From Nitrososphaerota archaeon (GTDB lineage: Archaea; Thermoproteota; Nitrososphaeria; Nitrososphaerales; CADDZS01): DNA of 36,102 nucleotides. Shown piece by piece: positions 22,889 through 29,387 of this stretch. The notes beneath the pieces are model-generated. The model was not told where the DNA came from. It ran no database searches and saw only the letters and a program-made list of their open reading frames with translations. Position 1 is the stretch's first letter; each line of letters opens with the position of its first letter. The DNA lies in assembly GCA_013288145.1 (NCBI GenBank), contig JABDCJ010000024.1, positions 1 to 36,102 of the forward strand. The letters are read 5' to 3'. Made by a program: the position numbers and the translations under genes.

Positions 22889-23368
22889 TTATTGGCTTGC
22901 AGAAACGGGTGCCCTTCTTGTTTCTGCAAGAAGCTCTGACACTTTATTTTCCATTTCCTCGTAATTACCCTCCCCAACATGCTCGTAGCGGATTTTACCC
23001 TCTGCGTCTATGATCGCCTGTCGTGGCCAGTAGTGGTTTCCGTAGAGCTTCCAGGTGGTATTGCCAGAATCGAGTGCAATAGGATATTCCAGGTCGAACC
23101 CGATCACCGCTTTTCGAACGTTTTCCGGATTTCTCTCGTAGGGAAACTCTGGTGTGTGCACGCCGATCATGACAAAATTTCCATCCGAGGAAAAACGTTG
23201 GTACAGCCGTCGAAAGTGTGGTCTTGTGTTTATGCAGTTGACGCAGCCGTACGTCCAGAAATCAAGGAATACTACCTTGCCTACCATCTCCTTGAGAGTA
23301 AGGGGCTTTGAATTAATCCAGCCCTGAATATCCTGAAATTCCGGGGCAATCTTATCATTGCGCTTCAT
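22889..23368 (-). CDS. Thioredoxin-fold protein (TlpA/DipZ C-terminal type)
   Basis: A thioredoxin fold of about 159 residues with the active-site motif C-V-N-C in VFLDFWTYGCVNCINTRP (Cys46 and Cys49 of the longest frame). FWTYGCxNC is the signature of the redoxin domain found in NHL-repeat thioredoxins and at the DipZ C-terminus. HYWPRQAIIDAEGKIRYEHVGEG is the cis-Pro region and following strand. There is no signal peptide, so it is probably cytosolic. The likely role is thiol-disulphide exchange or peroxide handling. The ATG at 23368 is preferred over the GTG 12 bp upstream. Confidence 0.87.
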   Translation of the reverse strand: MKRNDKIAPEFQDIQGWINSKPLTLKEMVGKVVFLDFWTYGCVNCINTRPHFRRLYQRFSSDGNFVMIGVHTPEFPYERNPENVRKAVIGFDLEYPIALDSGNTTWKLYGNHYWPRQAIIDAEGKIRYEHVGEGNYEEMENKVSELLAETRRAPVSASQ

Positions 23369-23599
23369 TCGAAAATTCACTTTCGCTAGTACGTTGGAGA
23401 AAGAAATGTCCTAAATAGGTTTGTTCAAAATCTGTTCGCTCTTTATTCAGGATGTTCTCGAAACGTTGCTAAAGGCAAAACTAAGAAAATCCAAATTCAT
23501 CTCATCTTGGATCATGTTTCATGCAAATTACCAAGCGTGTTTGACTGAAATTATCGGTCTAGTATTTGTTATCGGCGAAGCATTAAACCGAGTGTCTGC

Positions 23600-23987
23600 T
23601 CAAAGCTCGATGATCTTTACTCCTAACTTTGCCGCTATCTTTGTTTGATCATCGTCGAGCGACATCAGATAGCTTCCTGTCTTCTTCGCGAGGGATATGA
23701 ATAGAGTGTCATAAACGGTCATTCTTGTTTCTCTTGCAAGATCAAACGCCTCCTTGATCGATTCGAACTGCGGTATGATTTTCAGATTGATTCTGGCAAG
23801 CTGGAGAGCTAACTCAAGAGCTTTTTTCGCGTTTTCGCCATCGACAAGTCCTCTTCTATTAGCGATCAGGACTGCGTTTGCAGATTCGGTTATTATTATG
23901 TCAGAGCTGATTGCCGCCCCGTTTCAGTATTTCCGAAATTTTTTCGATATTATGCTCTATAGAATTACTAAATAAACGAATTAATAG
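23600..23987 (-). pseudogene. PIN-domain (VapC-like) toxin remnant, 5'-truncated and frameshifted
   Basis: Minus-strand bases 23923-23600 read SDIIITESANAVLIANRRG, then QFESIKEAFDLARE and MTVYDTLFISLAKKTGSYLM, ending LGVKIIEL. This is the C-terminal two-thirds of a PIN ribonuclease domain, with acidic residues in TESAN, VYDT and LDDD. Upstream homology continues in another frame (RLFSNSIEHNIEKISEIL), which hits TGA at 23901-23903, so a frameshift lies between 23903 and 23923. No start codon or N-terminal V-I-D-x-S catalytic strand is found; sequence before about 23987 is unrelated. No antitoxin gene is adjacent. Confidence 0.75.
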
Positions 23988-24189
23988 ACCTCGTTCTGAC
24001 CCAAGAGCGCCAAACGGGATGGTCTGCTCCCAATTCTGTCCAATTCACCAAGTTCAATGCGATATACACGATCACGATACGAAAAATGTTTGGTCGGCTC
24101 ATCGACATCGTCCAGAGGGCGGTTCAGGAACTTTCGTTTGGGTTTGGGATAACACACACGGAGAGACGAGGAGAGCTAGCGTTTGGACT

Positions 24190-24297
24190 ATGCTAAGTTC
24201 TCCAGCGGTTGAGACTCACAAGTATTGCAGAGTTTGCGGAAATCTGGTGAATTTCAAAGATCAGTTTTGCCATAAATGCGGAAATAAGTTTAGTTGA
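24190..24297 (+). CDS. 35-residue zinc-ribbon microprotein
   Basis: From the ATG at 24190 the frame encodes a 35-residue protein with C-R-V-C and C-H-K-C separated by ten residues, a complete treble-clef or zinc-ribbon site. The open frame extends further 5' (to 23911), but that part is compositionally random and overlaps the PIN remnant on the other strand, so the short form is preferred. It lies 12 bp before the next zinc-ribbon gene and may be its co-transcribed partner, or a relic of a larger zinc-ribbon protein. Confidence 0.5.
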   Translation: MLSSPAVETHKYCRVCGNLVNFKDQFCHKCGNKFS

Positions 24298-24309
24298 GAG
24301 GATAAGTTC

Positions 24310-24756
24310 ATGCGTCTAGGTGTAGTCTATCTTGGAATTGGAATGATAGTAATAGGAATTGTGTTTTCGGCCACTTTGATAGGAGCGCTATTTGGGATTC
24401 CGCTTGGATTTCTCGGCTTCATAGTGCTAATTGTAGGACTTGTTATTTCTGATGGAAGTGTGCAACAACCGCAAACGGGTTTCGCGCCTCAGAATCAGTA
24501 TCGGATTATTCCTCAACAAGTAGCTGTTCCGTCGCCCAATCAAACTCTATCTGCTGATTCAAAGTTCTGTGATTCTTGCCGGTCTCGTATTCCAAACTCG
24601 TATGAATTTTGCAATGTTTGTGGCCGAAAACAGCAAACCTATTCGACCACCTCAGTATCTGCACAGCAAACCGAATCGAAATTCTGTGCCAGTTGTGGAA
24701 CCAAAATGCCAAACGTTTCAGTCTTCTGCCCTAATTGCGGAGTGAGTCAGAACTAA
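24310..24756 (+). CDS. Membrane-anchored protein with two zinc ribbons
   Basis: The 148-residue protein starts with two membrane segments (about residues 4-22 and 26-46) joined by a tight turn. A Gln/Pro-rich linker follows (about 50-80), then two zinc ribbons in tandem: CDSC...CNVC (about 87-105) and CASCG...CPNCG (about 126-145). Such proteins are common in archaea and are thought to mediate protein or nucleic-acid contacts at the membrane; no precise role is known. It lies in a run of three zinc-ribbon genes on the same strand. Confidence 0.75.
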   Translation: MRLGVVYLGIGMIVIGIVFSATLIGALFGIPLGFLGFIVLIVGLVISDGSVQQPQTGFAPQNQYRIIPQQVAVPSPNQTLSADSKFCDSCRSRIPNSYEFCNVCGRKQQTYSTTSVSAQQTESKFCASCGTKMPNVSVFCPNCGVSQN

Positions 24757-24774
24757 TAACGTTGTTTGTTTCGC

Positions 24775-25299
24775 ATGACAACGCAATTAATCCAGTGTCC
24801 GAAGTGCGCATACAAAGCGCCTGATCAAGAAGATTTGCAAAGACATCTGACAGACCGATTAGGGCACGGAAAGATAAGCCATTCAGAAAGTAATCTTACC
24901 AAAGATGAACGGGAAATTAAGGAACAAGAGGAAACACTCAGCCGTTTGCACCAGCGCCAAAAGGACATGTTATACAAATCTACCGAAAGTCATGTTTTCA
25001 GCGGAGACAAAAAGAGACTCGTGCATCTTCAGCAAGCTGAGATTATGGCAAACGTCGAAGCAAATGAACGCCGCAAACTTACTGAACTTCTAGCGCGGCG
25101 TGAGCAAAAATTGGAAGCGGAAGCGAAAGGACGACAAAAGGAATACGAACAGGCTGACACAGAAAAACGCAGGTCGATGCATAACGAAAGATTAGCGATT
25201 GAACACGCTCACTTCTTAGCAAAGCAAAGATGCCCCAATTGTGGTGCCCCTTTCGGGACTACCGAAAAATGCCCGTATTGTGGCGCTAGATTAAGTTAG
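24775..25299 (+). CDS. Coiled-coil protein flanked by zinc-binding motifs
   Basis: The protein has about 174 residues. It starts with a C2H2-like finger (CPKCAYKAPDQEDLQRHL, with a further His in RLGHG), continues with a highly charged helical region (about 45-150) rich in Glu, Lys, Arg and Gln that should form a coiled coil, and ends with a zinc ribbon (CPNCGAPFGTTEKCPYCG). No known family was recognised. The ATG at 24775 is preferred over the TTG 9 bp upstream. It follows the membrane zinc-ribbon gene by about 18 bp, and its stop overlaps that of a small convergent gene. Confidence 0.7.
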   Translation: MTTQLIQCPKCAYKAPDQEDLQRHLTDRLGHGKISHSESNLTKDEREIKEQEETLSRLHQRQKDMLYKSTESHVFSGDKKRLVHLQQAEIMANVEANERRKLTELLARREQKLEAEAKGRQKEYEQADTEKRRSMHNERLAIEHAHFLAKQRCPNCGAPFGTTEKCPYCGARLS

Positions 25300-25431
25300 A
25301 GGGTAGGGCACGTTGAATTTTCCGAGTTCGCCTATTCCGATTGCTCGCGCTTCCATAGGCACCAATTGGCGAATGTTATCTGGAAACGTGCACTGTTTAT
25401 CCGAAATCTCATCACCAGGACCACGCATCAT
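25291..25431 (-). CDS. 46-residue protein overlapping the coiled-coil gene before it
   Basis: The frame starts with two ATGs at 25431/25428, 20 bp inside the end of the coiled-coil gene at 25412-25663, and encodes MMRGPGDEISDKQC, then PDNIRQLVPMEARAIGIGEL and a proline-containing tail. The overlap would allow translational coupling. The C-terminal half has a regular, protein-like composition. It is not recognised. The stop overlaps the end of the convergent zinc-ribbon gene by 9 bp. Confidence 0.45.
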   Translation of the reverse strand: MMRGPGDEISDKQCTFPDNIRQLVPMEARAIGIGELGKFNVPYPLT

Positions 25432-25663
25432 TTTTCTTCCGCCTGCCGATCTCCTCCTCCAGCGCTCCGATTTTTCTCTTGATGGTTGCCAGCTCATCCA
25501 GCACGCGCTCTCTGTCCTCGCTTCCTTCGGGATCTATACGTTCTTCTTCATTCAGGATCTTCAGCCGCGAGTACGATTTCGACAGTTCGGTAGTAAGTTG
25601 GTGATCTTCGCGATTTCGAAGGCTCTCGGCGTACATCTCGATAGAATCATCATCAGTTTCCAT
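25412..25663 (-). CDS. Small acidic coiled-coil protein
   Basis: From the ATG at 25663 the product has 83 residues. It starts METDDDSIEMYAESL and continues with heptad-like helices (LSKSYSRLKILNEEER, ERVLDELATIKRKIGALEEE) that end in RRKKND. A longer reading from ATG 25732 adds 23 mostly hydrophobic residues, but those overlap the promoter of the divergent dehydrogenase. It is not recognised. It precedes and overlaps the 46-residue gene. Confidence 0.55.
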   Translation of the reverse strand: METDDDSIEMYAESLRNREDHQLTTELSKSYSRLKILNEEERIDPEGSEDRERVLDELATIKRKIGALEEEIGRRKKNDAWSW

Positions 25664-25752
25664 TCTAGTCTCTGAAGAGCAGGGTACTGATTTAATCCTG
25701 ACTATCACGAGGATATTTTCTAAAATAGTCATGCGGTGAAAGTTTCAGCGAA

Positions 25753-26730
25753 ATGGGAAACAAGCTCCTGCTCTCGACTTTTGAAATGGACGAGGACGCG
25801 AAATCGCGCTTGATTGAATCCCTTCCTGATGGCTGGGAGTACAGGACCGACAAGGAAGTCGGGGGTGATGAGCTTCCGGCCGTAGAAATTCTCTTGCTGC
25901 AAGGACCGCTTCCAAAAGACAAGCTCCCCTTGATGACAAATCTCCGACTGATCCAGAGCTTCTCGGCCGGCGTGGATCACGTTGACTTTGGAATTATCCC
26001 GCAGAACGTGATCGTGTGCTCGAATGGCGGTGCTTTTGGCGGTCCAATAGGGGAATTTGTTTTCGGCGCCGTGATAAGTCTGGGACGAAATCTTTTCCTG
26101 CATGACAAAGATATGCGCGAAGGAAAATTTGTGAAAACACCACAGGGCATTTACCTGAAGGGGAGGACGATTGGTATACTCGGAACAGGCGGGATCGGCC
26201 AGAACGTCGCGCGTCTTGCAAAGTCATTTGGCATGACAACGGCAGGTGTCAACACGTCGGGTCAAACTGCGCCTAACTTTGACGAGGTTACAACCGTGGA
26301 TAATCTCAATCCCGTCTTACAAAAGTCAGACGTGATCGTGGTTGCCGTGCCGCTGACCATGAAAACGAGAAATCTCCTAGGAAAAGAAGAGTTCCTGCAC
26401 ATGAAACCCGACTGCATCATCGTGAATGTCGCGCGCGGTGCCATAATCAGTCAAGAAGCTCTTTACAATTTCCTCCGCGATCACCCTGAAGCAAAAGCCG
26501 CTATTGACGTTTGGTGGCGGTACCCGAATCTAGGTGAAGAAACTGTCGTCCAAGATTATCCGATCTCTTCGCTGCCGAATGTGTTATCGTCGCCGCATAA
26601 CTCCGACGGTGTTGAAGGACAGTTGAAGCAGGGCTCAGACCGCGCGGTCGAAAATATCATCCGGTATTTCTATAACGAACCATTGAAAGGAATCGTTAAC
26701 CGCGAAGATTACATCGACGTGAAAAAGTAA
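25753..26730 (+). CDS. D-isomer-specific 2-hydroxyacid dehydrogenase family protein
   Basis: The 325-residue protein has the two-domain formate/D-lactate dehydrogenase fold. The NAD(P) motif is GTGGIG (144-149), the catalytic arginine is Arg228 in VNVARGA and the catalytic histidine is His282 in SSPHNSDG. The usual third residue, Glu in the D-V-x-E segment, is replaced: the sequence is AIDVWWRYP. Active family branches with this change exist, so the protein may still be an enzyme with altered proton relay. The substrate is unknown (glyoxylate, hydroxypyruvate or phosphonate-type). It is divergent from the small coiled-coil gene. Confidence 0.87.
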   Translation: MGNKLLLSTFEMDEDAKSRLIESLPDGWEYRTDKEVGGDELPAVEILLLQGPLPKDKLPLMTNLRLIQSFSAGVDHVDFGIIPQNVIVCSNGGAFGGPIGEFVFGAVISLGRNLFLHDKDMREGKFVKTPQGIYLKGRTIGILGTGGIGQNVARLAKSFGMTTAGVNTSGQTAPNFDEVTTVDNLNPVLQKSDVIVVAVPLTMKTRNLLGKEEFLHMKPDCIIVNVARGAIISQEALYNFLRDHPEAKAAIDVWWRYPNLGEETVVQDYPISSLPNVLSSPHNSDGVEGQLKQGSDRAVENIIRYFYNEPLKGIVNREDYIDVKK

Positions 26731-26778
26731 CAAGACTTCTGTCTGATCGAACTTGCAATAGAGCGATTCTCGCTACAC

Positions 26779-26791
26779 GTATTATTAATAC
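26779..26791 (+). promoter_or_regulatory. Palindromic AT-rich promoter element
   Basis: GTATTA-T-TAATAC is a perfect odd palindrome 40 bp before the TTG at 26832. It is in the right place for a TATA box with a leader of about 15 nt. The symmetry may be chance, since TATA boxes are themselves near-palindromic. Confidence 0.3.
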
Positions 26792-26831
26792 TTGAGATTT
26801 ATAGCCAAAAAAGCCCTCGACTTTTACCGAA

Positions 26832-27869
26832 TTGGCCGCAGAACAGAGGGGAATCGTCGGCTACTTCAAATCACACCCAATTCTCCTGCTGCTCATCTTA
26901 ACCCCGGGTATTCCGGAGTACCTTACTGGCTCGAGCGCGCTAAACAACATCATACTGAACCCACCGCTTTTTTTGTTCGAGCTCGTGGCTAATCTCTGTC
27001 TTTACGGTCCGGGCGTCCTTTTGATTCGCGAGGCAAAGGTACGCTGGCATAAAGGCTGGGCAACAGTTCTCTTGCTTGGGGCCGCGTACGGAATACTTGA
27101 AGAGGGGATCGCCCTCAGCACGCTGTATAATTCGCATGCGGGTCCAGTTGGACAGCTTGGGTTTTACGGGCACTGGCTCGGCGTAAACTGGATCTGGACA
27201 GTGGCGATTGTTGTCGTCCACATGATATACAGCATCTCGCTCCCGATCCTCTTGCTCGGACTCGCTCTGCCTGAGACGAACGGCAAGAGCCTTTTGAAAA
27301 CAGACAGATCAATTGCGTGGACTTTTGGAATCCTGACCTTCGACGTTTTCTCTCTACTCCTTGTCATCCGATTTGGCGAGCACTTCTGGATGGGTACGCC
27401 TGTGTTTCTCGGCAGCCTTGCTGCAATTGGTTTGTTCATCTATCTGGCACGCAAGGCGCCAGCAAATGTTCTAATTCCCAAGAAAGTGAAACCAACAATA
27501 CGGCCTCCGGGGATGGGCGTAATCGGCGCGCTGTTTTATCCCACAGTGCTCATAGTCGAATTTGTGGGAAGGGGCGCGAAGCTCCCGCCGGCTGGAGACT
27601 TTGTCCTCGTAATTCTAGACCAAGCACTATACCTTGCTTTGGTTCTGAGAGTAATCAGCCGATCGAACAACGAGAGACATTTAGTCGCATTTGCGGCAGG
27701 TCTCCTAGTCCCCATAGGTCTCTTTGGCTATGTGTCAGAGATCAAGCTGCCGCTCTCGCTTCTCGCCGTCGCTATAGCGGTTGCTTTGCTCTGGATGCTC
27801 TGGAGAAAATACCCCAAGAGTAATCAAACAGTTGAGGATCCGAGAGTGGATCCTCCTCTCTTGCAATAG
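26832..27869 (+). CDS. Polytopic membrane protein of unknown function
   Basis: The protein has 345 residues and about nine to ten hydrophobic helices. Helix 3 carries GAAYGILEEGIALSTLY, with a Glu pair inside the membrane and followed by an H-A-G loop; further on HMIYS and EFVGRG also place polar residues in helices. The Glu-Glu recalls CPBP-type membrane proteases, but their E-E-x-x-x-R motif is incomplete and no second or third motif is clear, so that name is not used. The TTG start is the first in frame after the AT-rich element. The 3' end overlaps the convergent SRPBCC gene by 46 bp. Confidence 0.65.
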   Translation: MAAEQRGIVGYFKSHPILLLLILTPGIPEYLTGSSALNNIILNPPLFLFELVANLCLYGPGVLLIREAKVRWHKGWATVLLLGAAYGILEEGIALSTLYNSHAGPVGQLGFYGHWLGVNWIWTVAIVVVHMIYSISLPILLLGLALPETNGKSLLKTDRSIAWTFGILTFDVFSLLLVIRFGEHFWMGTPVFLGSLAAIGLFIYLARKAPANVLIPKKVKPTIRPPGMGVIGALFYPTVLIVEFVGRGAKLPPAGDFVLVILDQALYLALVLRVISRSNNERHLVAFAAGLLVPIGLFGYVSEIKLPLSLLAVAIAVALLWMLWRKYPKSNQTVEDPRVDPPLLQ

Positions 27870-28282
27870 TTTGCAAGGTTACCCAAGAAATAGTTCCAGC
27901 CCATCTCTGCATCTTTTGAAAACTGCGTCCCGACTCCCGAATGGATCAATGTAACACGGGTCTTTCCTTCCGGTAGCGCATCAAGAATCCAGGTAACGAC
28001 CGCGCCAGAGATCCTTCTGACGTGATCGGGCGTCTCAGCATCCCAGGTGTATGAAAGTTTCCTGTTAGATTCGAGCTGGAGTATTTTCCCGTGCAGTATG
28101 GTATCAAGTCCTCTGTCCGCCCAGCGGTACTTGAATTCGTACTCGCCGCCGACTCGCGGGTCAATCCTTGCTTCTCGCGGCATCCACTGGACGAGCTCCT
28201 TCTCGTCTGTGAGCGCTTTGAAAACGACTTCAGGCGGCGCGTCTACAACTACTATTTTTCTGATTTCCCTCGTTGTTTCCAA
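27824..28282 (-). CDS. SRPBCC / AHSA1 domain protein
   Basis: The protein has 152 residues: IVVDAPPEVVFKALTDEKEL (about 11-30), VQWMPREARIDPRVGGEYEF (about 31-50), KLSYTWD, VTWILDALPEGKTRVTLIHSG and the closing helix MGWNYFLGNLANYC. It follows an ArsR-type gene by 8 bp, the standard pairing for this family. The last codons overlap the end of the convergent membrane-protein gene, and a perfect hairpin lies in that overlap. Ligand unknown. Confidence 0.87.
   Translation of the reverse strand: METTREIRKIVVVDAPPEVVFKALTDEKELVQWMPREARIDPRVGGEYEFKYRWADRGLDTILHGKILQLESNRKLSYTWDAETPDHVRRISGAVVTWILDALPEGKTRVTLIHSGVGTQFSKDAEMGWNYFLGNLANYCKRGGSTLGSSTV
27834..27855. terminator. Perfect hairpin in the overlap of two convergent genes
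   Basis: GAGGATCC and GGATCCTC are exact reverse complements around a 6-base spacer. The hairpin lies within the last codons of both the membrane-protein gene (+) and the SRPBCC gene (-), so it is coding in both directions. Placement suggests a shared 3'-end element, like the hairpin at 3798-3817. No T-run is present. Confidence 0.45.
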
Positions 28283-28290
28283 TCTTTATT

Positions 28291-28620
28291 TCACTCTCTT
28301 TTTTGTTTCTTTGATTTGGATTCGACATACTGCTTCAGATTGTGCAGCTTTTCGTCCCAGAACATGTCGAGAAATTCAATCATCTCCGACATCCCGTCAC
28401 GATTGACGGAGTAGAGCTTTCTCTGTCCTTCCTTTCGCTCCTTTACAAGACCGGCATCTCTCAGTACTTTCAAGTGAGTCGAGAGCGCCGGAAGAGTAAA
28501 CTCAAAGTGCGTTGCAATTTCAGTCGGAGTTTTCTCTCCGTCCTTTAACAGTACGAGAACCTGACGGCGGCTGTCATCTGCAACTGCCTTCCATGCCGAA
28601 CCCATGCTGTACTTAATCAT
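28291..28620 (-). CDS. ArsR-type winged-helix transcriptional regulator
   Basis: The protein has 109 residues: AWKAVADDSRRQVLVLLKDG (about 9-28), helix-turn-helix TPTEIATHFEFTLPALSTHL (about 31-50) and wing LVKERKEGQRKLYSV. It ends in a basic tail. It leads a two-gene operon with the SRPBCC gene 8 bp downstream and likely represses that operon. The first ATG (28620) lies inside an AT-rich repeated element; a second ATG at 28605 begins just before homology and could be the true start. Confidence 0.87.
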   Translation of the reverse strand: MIKYSMGSAWKAVADDSRRQVLVLLKDGEKTPTEIATHFEFTLPALSTHLKVLRDAGLVKERKEGQRKLYSVNRDGMSEMIEFLDMFWDEKLHNLKQYVESKSKKQKRE

Positions 28621-28636
28621 TTAATTAATTATTTAA
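28613..28636 (-). promoter_or_regulatory. Repeated TTAA element over the ArsR start
   Basis: On the minus strand the 24 bases consist of TTAA-ATAA-TTAA followed at once by TTAA-ATGA-TTAA. Both halves are two TTAA boxes four bases apart, and the second contains the ATG at 28620. It may serve as TATA box and autoregulatory operator for the ArsR/SRPBCC pair. AT-richness makes chance repeats likely, so confidence is limited. Confidence 0.4.
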
Positions 28637-28743
28637 CTCTTTATTCCTCCCATTGCTACCTCGATCCTTCCTTTCGGGTCACCTAGGGCAAAAACATCAA
28701 AAACGAATTCAAATGAGGGTTCGAATTAGTTGGTCCATAATTT

Positions 28744-29331
28744 TTGAAGCGTGACATCCTTCTGGTCGTCCTTGCATTGATCTTGATCGTCGCCGGGTTG
28801 ATTTTGGTTTCAATCTCTCTTTCTCCCGTACCGCAAGATCAGACGCTAATCAATAGTATAGTTCAGCTTCCGGCAAATTCTCCATATAGCTCGCGAGGCG
28901 TCTCCGCTTCGTACTTTCTAAATGGTAACAGCAATGGCAAGATCAACGGTACTATGCTGATGATTCAGTGCTGTGTGAGCTTCTACATTTTCGATAGCAC
29001 TGCGTGGCAAAACTTTCAATCAAACGGTTACAGAGCAACTAATTCGACGAATTCTCCAGCCTTCACTCTAAATTCAACCGCTATAGACGCCAAGAGCGGC
29101 GTCTCGCCACTATTCACGTTCATCCCCGATTCGAGCAAGACCTACGAGCTTGTCTTTTTCAACGAAAACAGATCGCTCTGGAACACTAATTCGACGGTAA
29201 CGTTTCGCATCATAACGGACATTACTCTGAACTATACCGTTGCTCCGGCAAAACTGCTGGTCTATCCCGGAGCACTATTGATAGCCGCCGGAGCAGCCAT
29301 AATCATACTTCGCGGCAGGTTGGTAAAATGA
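28744..29331 (+). CDS. Exported protein with N- and C-terminal membrane helices
   Basis: The protein has 195 residues. It starts with a hydrophobic segment (about 5-27), has an outside domain of about 140 residues with many N-x-S/T sites (for example NSTNS, NRSLW, NSTVT, NYTV) and ends with a second membrane helix (about 168-188) and a basic tail (RGRLVK). The domain has beta-rich, GOLD-like features (ELVFFNENRSL) but no assigned family. The glycosylation-type sites fit a cell-surface protein of an archaeon. The start codon is TTG. It converges on the NHL-repeat gene. Confidence 0.6.
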   Translation: MKRDILLVVLALILIVAGLILVSISLSPVPQDQTLINSIVQLPANSPYSSRGVSASYFLNGNSNGKINGTMLMIQCCVSFYIFDSTAWQNFQSNGYRATNSTNSPAFTLNSTAIDAKSGVSPLFTFIPDSSKTYELVFFNENRSLWNTNSTVTFRIITDITLNYTVAPAKLLVYPGALLIAAGAAIIILRGRLVK

Positions 29332-29387
29332 AAGTTGCACACCTGCAGCTGAGTTCGATTGATTAGCGTGGTGAATTGCTAACTATT

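Noticed and set aside
23421..23648. 75-residue plus-strand ORF after the thioredoxin gene
   Set aside because: It has no domain or promoter and its 3' part overlaps the clear PIN frame on the other strand.
23911..24189. Long 5' extension of the 35-residue zinc-ribbon frame
   Set aside because: Composition looks random and it overlaps the PIN remnant; the ATG at 24190 gives a compact zinc ribbon.
26832..27869. CPBP-type membrane protease, from the Glu-Glu in helix 3
   Set aside because: The E-E-x-x-x-R motif is incomplete and the other motifs are not seen.
28718..28727. GGTTCGAATT, like a tRNA T-loop
   Set aside because: No acceptor, D-arm or anticodon stem can be built around it, so it is not a tRNA gene.
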